Positions 33,570 through 44,760 of a stretch of DNA of 64,000 bases are shown piece by piece. Both the position numbers and the translations under genes were made by a program. Origin of the DNA: Pycnopodia helianthoides. Taxonomy: Eukaryota; Echinodermata; Asteroidea; Forcipulatida; Asteriidae. The stretch's first letter is position 1, and each line of letters starts with the position of its first letter. The stretch spans positions 9,752,055 through 9,816,054 of the forward strand of contig CM063244.1 in NCBI GenBank assembly GCA_032158295.1. The letters run 5' to 3'. The notes beneath the pieces were generated by a model, which searched no databases, was not told where the DNA came from, and saw only the letters and a program-made list of their open reading frames with translations.

Positions 33570-33967
33570 GACACAATGTGTAGTTTTACGCCCTCTGTCG
33601 ATGGGTTTTATACCGAACAATGCCTTGGACCAAGACTATCGATGAGAGCGCGCCATTTTTATGAGGAAACTTTTCAACCTCGTTTTCAATTTCATTGGTA
33701 CTTACATCGACTCCACATGAAGTTGAAGGGTAAAATGAGGAAAATAAAGAACAAGGTTTATAATTTAGTGAATTGCAGTGATGTGATGGAGAGAGAGTCG
33801 GTCAACAACGCGCGTGTTTTTATTTAGACTGACCACATGGCATGGGATTCGGTTAGTTCTTCAGTGCGCCCTTTTTCTACCTACTTAAAACAGCCTTTTA
33901 AATTCGGAGAAGTGGTGCATTGAGATCCAGTTGGCAATTACAAGGGAAATAAACTATCAGCTGCTAG
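33570..33967 (+). promoter_or_regulatory. promoter and 5' non-coding exon of oxygenase copy 2
   Basis: Homologous to 29096-29543. It ends in the donor GCTGCTAG|GTTAGT, aligned with the copy 1 donor after the shared CAAGGGAAA(A)TAA. The retained similarity means the duplication included the control region. Confidence 0.6.
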
Positions 33968-34109
33968 GTTAGTTTACATTAATATTAATTTTAAATGGCA
34001 GTGATCCACACTCATTTTTAAAAACCTTCTTTAAAACTTTAAAAGCGTTACACTTACCTACAATCTGCATAGTGATTACTTACACCATTGTACACCTTGC
34101 CACTGGATA

Positions 34110-34200
34110 TAACAGTGACACTGACTCAGTGACACTGGGTCAAACAGTGACACTGACAGTGACACTGGGTCGAACAGTGACACTGACAGTGACACTGGGC
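34110..34200. repeat. GTGACACTG minisatellite
   Basis: The word CAGTGACACTG recurs with GGGTC(A/G)AA spacers in an irregular array of about 30-bp units. Confidence 0.8.
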
Positions 34201-34301
34201 CATACCAGTACAACTACATTCTATAGCAAAATGTGTCCAAGTGACAGTGACAGATGCACAACCATGATAGCAAGTAACGAATATGTTTATAATATAAATA
34301 A

Positions 34302-34337
34302 AGTAAAGTAAAGTAAAGTAAAGTAAAGTAAAGTAAA
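34302..34337. repeat. (AAAGT)n microsatellite
   Basis: About seven 5-bp units, perfect. Confidence 0.95.
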
Positions 34338-34345
34338 ATCACTCA

Positions 34346-34402
34346 ACAAAGACAAGATCAAGAACCTGAAATTCTTGTATTTTCAGGTTCTTGTCTTTGT
34401 TG
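34346..34402. repeat. hairpin-forming inverted repeat
   Basis: CAACAAAGACAAG...AAGAACCTGAAA is inverted against TTTCAGGTTCTTGTCTTTGT TG, with a short loop and a 3-base bulge. Confidence 0.85.
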
Positions 34403-34739
34403 ACCGAAAACCAGTGTTGACCTACCAGTGCCTGCACCAACACACAGCACAGAGTCAGTAAGTCAGTGCGACTACAGTACCACCACTCACTTGCACTTTG
34501 TCTGTTTGTTGCTGTAGTCGAGTAGCCTACTTTTCAGTCGAGAAAAATGTTGGTGGAAAACAAAACTACAGACATCATATAGTTTTGTTTTCCCAGAACA
34601 ACAACATTTCTTTTACAGTTTGCATAATGTTCTTGTGATAATTGTAACCCTTTAATCTCCAGACCATCAGGGAAGGGGATCGAGGGTTATGATTATCTCA
34701 AAATTATACAATTTTTTTTGTTTTTTGTTCTTAATTGCA

Positions 34740-34890
34740 TCTAGGGTAAAGACAGACCACAAATGTTATACAATAAAATTTGGTCTTTACCAGACTCTAG
34801 ATTCAAGAATAGGGACACTCCCCAGGCCTACCCTAGACTAGTTCAGGCTAAACTAGTCTAGCTCTAGTCGGGGGAGTCCCTAATTCTGGA
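34740..34890. mobile_element. two adjacent inverted-repeat MITE-like units
   Basis: TAGGGTAAAGACAGACCA mirrors TTGGTCTTTACCAGACTCTA (34742-34801). AATAGGGACACTCCCC and CTAGACTAG mirror CTAGTCTAG and GGGGGAGTCCCTAATT (34808-34886). Confidence 0.7.
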
Positions 34891-35192
34891 AATCCATGGT
34901 TATCCTACTGCAGAGCTGCCAACTCTCCTTGATTCTGCCCAAACTTCCCTGAAAACCAATCTTTCTGTGTTCTGATGAGCAGATTTAAAAATCTACCGGA
35001 TTATGGAAACTTTTTCCCTATTATGTTGCATGTGGTGATTCTAATTATCTCCCTGATTGTTGTACTAAATTTCACTGATTGTAAGATGCAAATGTTGGCA
35101 GCTCTGCTGTACTGACACACAATGACATTGGTTGTTTTAGAGTTAAATGTGAGTTAGATTAATTTTCTCTCAACATCTTTCCATATCTGTAG

Positions 35193-36729
35193 AAAACCAG
35201 CACGCTACCTGTGCCACTTGAAAACTATGGCAACAAACGTTGACTTGGTGGCAGACTTCCAGTCTGCCAAGAGGAAGGTCGATAAATACCACGACACAAT
35301 GAAGAAGATTCCAACTGAAGGAATTCTACTTGGGGAAATTTTAAATGTCACTGAAGAGAGCAGCGAGAATGTCCTACACCTTGTGGAAAGTCTTGCCAAG
35401 CTGGCAGAGCCAAGATCCTTCTGCTGTGGTGGATGGATTGAGCTGAACAGTTTCGACAGGAGAGCCAACTTGAAGATGCTGGAAGATCACACAGAGCGGT
35501 ACGGATGGCCCATATGCGACCTCCCGGTGGACAAACTCTTGAAGCATTGCACCCCTGCCCAGTACGGGGACTTGGCCCGCCAGGAAACCGTCTATGATCC
35601 AAACGTGCGTTTGGCGCACGAGTGCGTAGGGAGCAAGTTTGAGTTCATGCATGTCCCTGGAGACAGTAAGAGACGTGGAATCACAAATGTCCAAAGATGG
35701 AGCAGTGCGAGAAATCCAATGTTCCTTGAAGTGATCCGTAAAAAGATATTGGCTGCTCTTATTGTGACTGGCAAGGACATTACATTGCAACGCAACAAGC
35801 TGAATGTGTACAACAAAGGTGGATTCTTCAGTGCCCATGTTGACACACCTGTCGATGCGGCCGGCATGATAGGGACAGTGGTTGTATGTCTGCCTTACAA
35901 GCACACTGGAGGAGTACTGAAAGTACAGCATAAAGGGATCAAAGAAGAGTTCAAGTTTGCCGACTTGTCTGGTGATGCTGAGAAAATTCAGTGGGCAGCA
36001 TTTTACTCCGACTGCACCCATGAAATTCTGCCGGTTGAAGACGGCCATCGAGTCACAATAACTTTTAATATCATTCAGAGGAGACCAGAATCTTCTGGTT
36101 ATGCGGGCTGCAAAAGCGAGAGTTCCTTTGCTGGTCCTGTTGTCCAAGAAGACAAAGCTGAGATGCTGGACAGCATCATTAGCGATGCTGCTAAAATTGC
36201 CACAGATGTTGCTCAAGATGAAGACATAGAGATATCGAAACTTGGCATCTTCTTAAGACACAAGTACACTATGTCTGCTCTTGCAGTAGCAAATCTCAAG
36301 GGTTGTGACCAGACCCTGTACGATGGCCTGAGATCAAGAGGTATTATCTGTCGCCTTCAGACGGTTCTCGTCCATGAAATTGAGGTGAATCTTGAGGATG
36401 AGGATGTAAGTGAAGCCACTGAAGAGCGAGAGGAGTTTGACGTCTTCTCCTTCAGCCAAGAAGACATGGCGTTTGTGAACAAGCAGGGCCCCAAGCCGGA
36501 GCATGCCCTCTGGAAGAAGGTGAAGTTTATTCGCGAGTGGAGTAAAGAGAAGATCATGATCAACCAGGAAAGCCGCGGAAGGGAAAACTACGGCAACTAC
36601 ACCGAACCAGGTGAAACTGAGCGCCTGTACCTGCAGTCGGTTGTCATCATGGACATCCCGGAGAGGAGAAACCCCAAAGAAGAAGCTAAAGAATGTAGCT
36701 GTGCTGATGATGATGAGCCTGCCACTTAA
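35193..36729 (+). CDS. 2OG-Fe(II) oxygenase copy 2, intact
   Basis: Members of this superfamily couple 2-oxoglutarate decarboxylation to hydroxylation using Fe(II). The exon opens after TCCATATCTGTAG. The ATG at 35227 starts a 500-aa protein; the in-frame codons just upstream hold no earlier ATG. Residues 65-71 read FCCGGWI. The core has KLNVYNKGGFFSAHVDTP (H204, D206), VVVCLPYKHTGGVLKVQHKG, FYSDCTHEILP (H265) and EDGHRVTITFN (R275): the HxD...H...R set with arginine ten residues after the distal histidine, as in prolyl-hydroxylase-like enzymes. No signal peptide or membrane helix is seen, so it is probably soluble. The 225 C-terminal residues are conserved with copy 1 but match no domain I know. 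The core resembles uncharacterised fungal and oomycete dioxygenases more than the collagen or HIF hydroxylases; that is recall, not a search. The substrate is unknown. Confidence 0.85.
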
Positions 36730-37451
36730 AGCAAAAGTAATAAACCAAGCAAAGGAAGAGGGTCACACAAACTTTACTCCTTAAGCAGTCCTGTTGAAAC
36801 GTATCGTTTTGTTCGATGAATGCTAATTTGTTGAATCTCTTTTTTTTTTTTTAAATCAAAAGTTATATTCTTATAGCCTGCTGATCTTTTAATTAGTACA
36901 GCAGGTAGGGTGATGGGATTGTGCCTTGGATGATGCCATCATGAAATTTAGCACACTGTCATCAGAGTATGTCATGAAAAAGATTATGGCGTGAGAGATA
37001 CATTTGGCTGTAGGGTCAATGCAGGTTTGTCCTATTGAAAAAAAATATACCAGGTAGAATAACAACCAGTGGCAGCCATTTTGAAAATTGCTTGTTGACC
37101 TGCCTATATCTTTTTCAAAGGACAATTCTGCGATGGCCCTCTAGCAAAATATATTTCTCATGACAGAATGTAACTTTGTGCCAAATTCTATGAATGTATC
37201 ACCAAAGGCACAATTACCCCAGTAAGTTCACCCATCTTGAACTGCCCTGCTAGATTACTGTTGCAAGGAAACATAAAAAGTGTGACTTTATAAATGTCAT
37301 TCTTGTTTATCAAGCCTGTCATTTTGTTCCCTTTTCCCAAGCAAGCATTTTCTCACTTGGTTTTAAAAGTAGTTGTGATATAACTTCATAGACCTCTGAA
37401 TCATAATCTTTTACTTCAAAAGTTGTAATAGAATTATCAGAAAAAAAACCT
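36730..37451. other. 3' region of oxygenase copy 2
   Basis: AATAAA at 36739-36744 lies only 10 nt after the stop; a longer 3' UTR is likely. No further gene is seen. Confidence 0.35.
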
Positions 37452-37620
37452 GGGCCCAAATTCATAGGGCTGCTCGCACAAAGTTGTGCTAAGCACAAAA
37501 CAATTCTGCTTACCCATTTACCAGCCAAACACTGTGTCATATGTACCATTTGTGACAGGTTTCCTGCAGAATTTTTAAGCAACTTTTTCTGCATTTAGCA
37601 GCTCTATGAAATTGGACACT
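37452..37620. mobile_element. MITE family A copy
   Basis: GGGCCCAAATTCATAGGGCT at the left, GCAGCTCTATGAAATTGG at the right, with inner GTGCTAAGCACAAAACAATT. Confidence 0.7.
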
Positions 37621-38935
37621 GATATTGAACAAGATCCACTGATACAAAACAAATGGTCCTCTTGCAGGTATGAATATATGTTTTAAGTGGCCAAGTTTGT
37701 TCCACACACTTGACATAGCAATAAGATTTGACTAATTTATTCAGCCATGTAGTGTTTGAAATCCATAACAAAATTATCTTCAGCTATTGCTGGTACTCTC
37801 CAAACCTGGACAAAGATTTCAATCTGTAAAGCTATTTTTAGGTATAAAGTTAAAGTTAACTTTAACATTTGTCCCAGCTAACAGTTTGACGTTTTCTCAA
37901 CGTTGTAATGAAGTCAGACTTTGGTGTAAGTAACGTTATTAATATAACGTTGTAGCTACGGAACTTTGTCGACTCCCCTATACGTCTTCCGTACGTAATG
38001 ACGCAACGTAACAACCACGTTGTTGGTACGTTTAAGACACGTTTCCAGTGACCTTATTACAACTTATATTTAACGTTGCAACAACGTTCTCAGAGCGTGT
38101 TTGTTTGGTTGTTATATAGTTATCTAAGTAACGTTGTAGCAACGAATCTTTGTCGACTCCCCTGTACGTCTTTAGAACGTAATGATGCAACGAAACAACG
38201 ACGTTGTTGGCACGTATACACAACGTTGCAATGTTGTAAATAATCAATTAAAAAGAATGTTACAACAATGTATTTTTTTTCAGTACCGTGAACGTTGTCA
38301 CAACGTCAGCCCTATCTTATTTATTGCTATATCGATTAATTATACAATAATTTCATGAATAATTTTGTTAAGTGATATGTCAACATGATCAATGAATTAC
38401 TTTTACAAACTTACCGAGGTAGGTCCCTACTACGCGGTGTCGTAACCGGACTTCACTGTACCTGTATACTATACATCGTACAGCATGTACTATATATACA
38501 GACCAATTTCCTGACTTTTGCAATCACGGGGGTATATATTTTTGTAATTGTTTCCATTTAATTAATATTTCTGAACTAAAATTACATGTTTAGTTACTGA
38601 ATTATATTTATCCGTATTTTCCTCTGTTAGTTTAGACAAGTACAGAAGAAACCAGTACACCTAGTTCATAAATTTGGCAAATTTCGTGAAATTGTTTGTA
38701 TGTATTGTACAACTTCTAAGCCCAATCTACAAATTTGCATATGTGATATTTACGTTGTCATGACGTTGTCAAATTAATTTTTACTAGCCGCACGCTGGTC
38801 AATGCGGCAGGTTGAGCAGAAACGTATATCTTTCTTTTTTTTCAAAACTGAAACAAAACATACTTAGTGGTACACTAAAGTACTTCAAAAGTACTTCAAA
38901 ATTTGAAAGTGTCTTTGAAATTTAGGAACAAATTT

Positions 38936-41040
38936 GGTTTTAGAGGAAGTTTTTAGCTGGGAACAAAACGGCCTAAGTGTGGATAGAAAATCCTATCAAG
39001 GGTAAATGTTTCTCTAGAAGATTCTAAGTACGGCTTGGAATGCCGCTGTACAGGTGGTCGGGGGGTGCGAAGAATCGAATATCTCCCCAGACCGGTGCAC
39101 TGCTGCTTGACACAATAAGCTCAATTAAATGCAATTAATGATTAGTATTAACTGTTCAGATTGATCATTAAATGCCAATGTGATGGCAAGGCCGCTCCTC
39201 AAGTGCCTATTTTATTTATGACAACCGATATTCAAAACTAAATTTAGAACAAACATTGTTTGCGATGTCAAACATTAGGCCTACCAATAGTTGTTAGCTT
39301 ATAAATGTCCTCCAAAACCATCCCAACGAGCTGCTTGAACTATTCAACACAATAGTTTTAGAAAAAGTTTTTAGCGGGTGAACAAACGGCCTAAGTAATA
39401 AAGAAAATCCTATCAAGGGTAAATGTTTCTCTATAGAAGATTCTATCTACAGCTTGGAATGCCGCTGTACAGGTAGTGGGGGGGGGGGGGGGGGGGGGTA
39501 GACTCAAATCTCTCCCTAGACCGTCGCACTGCTGCTTGACATAATAAAGTCAATTAAATGCAAGTAATGGTTTGTTCAGATTGATAATTAAATGCCTATT
39601 TGATAGGGAGGCCGCTCCTCAAGTGCCTATTCTATTGATGACAACCGATATAAAAAACTAAATTGAGAACAAACATTGTTCGTGATGACAAACATTAGGC
39701 CTACCAATGTTGTTAGCTAATAAATGTCCTCCGAAACCATCCCAACGATCTGCTTGAACTATTTAACACAATGGTTTTAGAGGAAGTTTTTAGTGGGGGA
39801 CAAAACGGCCTAAGTGAGGATAGAAAATCCTATCAAGGGTAAATGTTTCTCTAGAAGATTCTATGTACGGCTTGGAATGCCGCTGTACAGGTGGTGGTGG
39901 TGGTGGTGGTGGGGAGAGGGGGTAGAATCGAATCTCACCCCTCACCAGCGCACTGCTGCTTGACACAATAAGCTCAATTAAATGCAATTAATGATTAGTA
40001 TTAACTGTTCAGATTGATCATTAAATGCCAATGATAGCAAGGCCGCTCCTCAAGTGCCTATTTTATTTATGACAACCGATATTCAAAACTAAATTTAGAA
40101 CAAACATTGTTTGCGATGTCAACGATAGGCCTACCAATAGTTGTTAGCTAATAAATGTCCTCCAAAACCATCCCAACGAGCTGCTTGAACTATTCAACAC
40201 AATAGTTTTAGAAAAAGTTTTTAGCGGGTGAACAAACGGCCTAAGTAATATAGAAAATCCTATCAAGGGTAAATGTTTCTCTAGAAGATTCTATGTACGG
40301 CTTGGAATGCCGCTGTACAGGTGGTGGTGGTGGTGGTGGTGGTTGTTGGGGGTAGAATCAAATCTCTCCCTATACCGTCGCACTGCTGCTTGACATAATA
40401 AAGTCAATTAAATGCAATTAATGGTTTGTTCAGATTGATAATTAAATGCCTATTTGATAGGGAGGCCGCTCCTCAAGTGCCTATTCTATTGATGACAACC
40501 GATATAAAAAACTAAATTGCGAACAAACATTGTTCGTGATGACAAACATTAGGCCTACCAATGTTGTTAGCTAATAAATGTCCTCCGAAACCATCCCAAC
40601 GATCTGCTTGAACTATTTAACACAATGGTTTTAGAGGAAGTTTTTAGTGGGGGACAAAACGGCCTAAGTGAGGATAGAAAATCCTATCAAGGGTAAATGT
40701 TTCTCTAGAAGATTCTATCTACAGCTTGGAATGCCGCTGTACAGGTGGTGGTGGTGGTGGTGGGGAGGGGGGTAGAATCGAATCTCACCCCTCACCAGCG
40801 CACTGCTGCTTGACACAATAAGCTCAATTAAATGCAATTAATGATTAGTACTGTTCAGATTCATCATTAAATGCAAATCTGATAGAAATGCCGCTCCTCA
40901 AGTGCCTAATTTATGACAACCGATATTAATAAAAAACTAAATTGAGAACAAAAACATGTTTGCGATGTCAAACATTAGGCCTACCATGTCCTCCAAAACC
41001 ATTCAAACGAGCTGCTTGAACTATTCAACAAAATGGTCTA
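38936..41040. repeat. satellite array, five units of about 420 bp in two alternating types
   Basis: Units start with GTTTTAGA at 38936, 39354, 39774, 40205 and 40627. Units 1, 3 and 5 share GAGGAAGTTTTTAG and ATTAATGATTAGTA. Units 2 and 4 share GAAAAAGTTTTTAGCGGGTG and TTTGATAGGGAGG. Each contains GGAATGCCGCTGTACAGG followed by a (GGT)n or G run. Confidence 0.9.
39478..39498. repeat. G homopolymer in satellite unit 2
   Basis: About 20 consecutive G bases replace the (GGT)n tract seen in the other units. This may be a G-quadruplex or a sequencing-difficult site. Confidence 0.9.
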
Positions 41041-42375
41041 AACATCGCCAATACAAACTAAAATACAACGCCAAACGATATCATAGTCAAAACATAAATA
41101 CTATTATTTGTACGTTGTAATTAAACTAAAATACAATATGTCACAGCGTGATGGTAAAAACAAAGATACTACGTTGTGATAAATCTACAAGATGATAGTT
41201 ACAATATGCGTTTGAAGATTAAGACAACGGGCTGTCACAACTTTAACAGTAGGCTACTTTTGTGTGCAAAACCAAAATACAACGACAAGACAACATACAG
41301 CCGAAACTTAAATATTACGTTTTAATGTTACCAAAATACATTGTGTAGACAACGTGACTGTCACAACTTAAATTCAGACAACGTGCTCTTCACAACATAA
41401 TTGCTACGTTTTAATGTTACCAAAAAACAACGTGTAAACAACGTTACTGCCACAACTTAAATGCTACGTTATAATAATACTAAAATACAACGTCAAGACA
41501 ACGTGACCGCCGCGATTTAATTATAACGTTTTGATAAAACCAAAATGCAACGTGCAGACAACGTGCTAGTCACAACATAATTGCTACATTTTAATGTTAC
41601 CAAATTACAACGTGTAGACAACGTGACTGCCACAACTTAAATGCTACGTTATAATAATACCAAAATACAACGTCAAGACAACGTGACCGCCGCGAATTAA
41701 TTGTGACGTTTTGATAAAACCACAATGCAACGTGCAGACAACGTGCTTGTCGCAACAAAATTACTACGTTTTGTTGAGACCAAAATATGACTTATCGACA
41801 ACGTTGTTGCCTTAACTTAAATACCACGTTGTAATAATACCAAAATACAATGTTGTGAACACGTTAGGTATAAAACCTTTCGGTAACGTTGAATAGATTA
41901 CCAACATGCAACCAATGTACAACATTGGTTGTAGATCATGTTAAGTTCTGACGTTCTTGCAACGTAGTCAAAACGTTGTCATCCCATCGACCAAATTGCC
42001 ACCTTATCACAACGTTGTGCAACGTTGTAACAACGTATTGTGTTAGCTGGGGTAATGTTCCCTCATTTCAATTGTTTAGAAAAACTGAAGTGCGATTTGC
42101 AGTATTAAAAAGCTGTTCTATACAAAACTGAATATTTGAAAAGTTATTAAACCTTTGCAAATTGTTTTGTTGTTGTTGGAGGTTTACATAGAAACAAATG
42201 TTAATCAAACATTGAGAAGTTTCTTGAGGTAAGCTTGAAAAAGCAGGTTCAAAATCCAACTAATAATTGAAAACTTTACGTGTAAACTTTTCTTTCTAAA
42301 GTTTTTGCAATGTCTTAATGGAAAGGTTGAACTCTGTAAAGAGCACTGATATCTATAACTACTACTTTTCATTGT

Positions 42376-42657
42376 TTAACACGTTGACTGTCGATGACTG
42401 TCGCCTACTAGTATTCGTAGTAACGGATTCTGCCACTACGAGTATACTCGTAGAGAATGAAAGGGCTTTGTATTGTTAATTGAATACACTGGCATCACTG
42501 AGCACGCTTCTGGCAGTGGTGAGGACATACATCCTTAGAATGTGTATGTTCAATTTTTTGTTGTTGTGTATAGTACCTATTTGGTATTCGCGCATGCGCA
42601 CTGCACTTGGCAAATGGGAACGCCCTACGAATCTATGACCGGCAGTCAACAAGGTAA
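42376..42657. mobile_element. piggyBac-like MITE copy 2 with NRF1-type motif
   Basis: TTAACACGTTGACTG at the left and CCGGCAGTCAACAAGGTAA at the right. The interior matches 1884-2169. CGCGCATGCGCA near 42588-42599 fits YGCGCAYGCGCR. Confidence 0.75.
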
Positions 42658-42853
42658 CCCATTTGTCCTGCAAGCATTTGTCAAAGCTTATACAAGATGA
42701 CTCGACCTTTGAAAGAGCTACAAATTTATCTGAACCCCCCCCCCTCTCCCCATTATACTTGTATACCTTCTGGTTGCTGTAAGTGTACACATGTTGAAAT
42801 GGACAGCGTTTGATTTTTGATAGTGATATCATTTTCCAAATTCAAGCAACGTC

Positions 42854-43209
42854 CTTAAAGGCCCTGTACACTATTGAAAAACACAAATGTTCACAGATTC
42901 ACACATAACTTACATGATTTAAAGTAAGTAATGGCAGAAAGGGTTCCTTAAAATATTTCTGCCTAAAATGCTATCGTTTCTGAGAAATGAATAAAACAAT
43001 AGTTTTTATCGCGCGCGATAATAAACTTGACGTTTGAAAAACAGAAAACACATAAGGTCTCTTTTCACTATTTTCTCGTGACCTCGATGACCAATTGAGC
43101 TCAAATTTTCACAGGTTTGTTATTTCATGTATAAGGTTAATCACACAAAACATGAACTTTGTTTGCGACTGTTTTGTCAGCTCTACTAATCCTGTATAAT
43201 ACCTTTAAG
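42854..43209. mobile_element. family E repeat with inner ATCGCGCGCGAT palindrome
   Basis: CCTTAAAGGCCCTGTACAC at the left, ACCTTTAAG at the right, with GACCAATTGAGCTCAAATTT. It is the inverse-orientation sister of the copy at 59507. Confidence 0.8.
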
Positions 43210-44040
43210 AAGTGTTAAAACCTATTTACAATTTTGTAAACAACATGATTTACTCTGTTGTGAAAAAGTTTTGTTGTGACACAAATATGTGAGTGTTTCT
43301 TTCCAACCAAAAGTTTTACTTCAATAAATATTCACATTGATAATGTTCCTACCTTAGTATATTTGTATTTTCTTTGAGCTACATGTTATGATTTCTAAAA
43401 AAAATGACTGAAAAATAAAAAGAAGTTTTTTGATATACTATTATAAGTTCAAAATATATAGATAAAAGTGGTAAATCAATTTTGAGAATTCTATGTGTGC
43501 ATGGGTTCATCAAGTGTTTATCAATTGATTGAATTTTTAGGAATATTTGGCCAATAATTTGAGAGGTGAAACTTTATTTTGAATATTTTTTCCCAAGCCA
43601 GTTATTATAAGCTTGATTTAACATTTTCAGTTATTTATGGCAGTTTTCATTATCAAGTAACTCTTATAATGATCCAAAAGTTTTAAATTAACAATTCAAT
43701 TTTGTACCGCTTTAAAAAAAAACATTTTGGTTTTCCTTCATGCACATAGTAAATTTCAAAGAGCCCGCCCCATAAAAACAGTAAACAATAAACAACAAAC
43801 ACTTAACAATAAAGCCACTTACAAATTCTATTTATTTTTTTAAAGAGTTATCATCACTCAGGAAAGTTAGTTAGACTTCAGCTGTTTGACCCAAATAAAA
43901 GTCGATGTTTCACTTTCATGTACACACGCATCCGTCAATGTTTACAACAGTGTGTAAATGTTTAAACAACTTGTTTACTTCATTATTATTTGAAAAAAAA
44001 AATCACAGCATGTCCACAAAATCTGTTTATCTAAAAATCC
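43210..44040. other. AT-rich intergenic sequence
   Basis: No gene or recognised repeat is seen upstream of the 44-kb promoter-like region. Confidence 0.3.
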
Positions 44041-44278
44041 ATTTAAACAACAGAGGGCGCCGTAGCAAATCTCTGTCCCTCGCGCGTGTGACAGGTCCAG
44101 CGGAATGTTTTGTTGCCCGATTGCCCGGCCTTGCGCTTCGTCTTGCACCTTCGACAAAAACAACCAAATTTTTTGTCCGCACCACGTCTCGGAGATAACT
44201 CAGTTCATCTCATAGACGGAGCTCATTTATTTAAGATTTGATTTCTGTGGCGTTTCCACCTCGAGAGCATCAGAATGG
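44041..44278 (+). promoter_or_regulatory. CpG-rich promoter and first exon, ATG at splice junction
   Basis: A sharp rise in GC and CpG includes GGGCGCCG, CTCGCGCG and CACGTCTCGGAG. TTTATTTAAG near 44226 could be a TATA-like element. CATCAGAATGG|GTGAGT puts an ATG plus one base before a strong donor at 44279. The next compatible coding exon I see is 63923. Sequence to about 44580 stays CpG-rich. Confidence 0.5.
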
Positions 44279-44689
44279 GTGAGTTGCAGTGGCGTTTTGG
44301 GGTTATTTATTTCTTTGTGATTTCAGTTTTTTCATCGCGAGGGCTTTGAGCGTGCTGTGAGAATCGGGGATATGGCGAAGGGGTTAGATGGTTTTTCTTG
44401 CGCCGCGCCATCGCCGCGAGAGATCTGCCCGGATCTTGCTCTAACTGCGGCGAATTCCCACCATTTCTCCCCTCTTCCACACCGCCAGGAACCGTCCCAA
44501 GCACTTCTGCTGGCCCTCGGTGGGATTGCGGTAACGATAGGGAAACACGTGGGATGAGTACGAAGGATCAAGAACAACATTAGATCGCTGAAAATAAGAA
44601 GCGAAATAGGTTTTCTTTGTGTTCCTTTGTTTAGTCACAGGGCGCCATGCCTGCTGCTGTATCGTGAAACGCCATAGTCTCTGTACACA

Positions 44690-44760
44690 ACACTATATGA
44701 CTCATGACAGCTGCTCGCTGACCAATCAGCGCGCCTCATTTGCGTTGTATACATATAATA
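44690..44760. promoter_or_regulatory. possible enhancer or alternative promoter
   Basis: ATGACTCAT (AP-1 type) at about 44697, GACCAATCAGCGCG (CCAAT box) at 44720-44733 and TATACATATAATAA about 20 bp later lie at promoter-like spacing. Inferred only. Confidence 0.3.

Larger units (their letters stand above)
37873..42051. mobile_element. 4.2-kb non-autonomous element with ACGTTG-rich arms
   Basis: CCCAGCTAACA at the left is the perfect inverse of TGTTAGCTGGG at the right. Both arms are crowded with AACGTTGT/ACAACGTT words in units of about 180 bp (37950-38330 and 41040-42050). The centre holds a 420-bp satellite (38936-41040). No ORF of transposase size is present. The target-site duplication is unclear: only GT is shared next to the ends. 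I cannot assign a transposon superfamily. Confidence 0.75.

Noticed and set aside
33513..33827. 104-residue frame beginning MDEEGTRAAC
   Set aside because: It overlaps the duplicated promoter/5' exon region, and the matching region of copy 1 does not keep the frame.
38936..41040. CRISPR-like array
   Set aside because: Units of 420 bp are repeats throughout, without unique spacers, and the DNA is eukaryotic.
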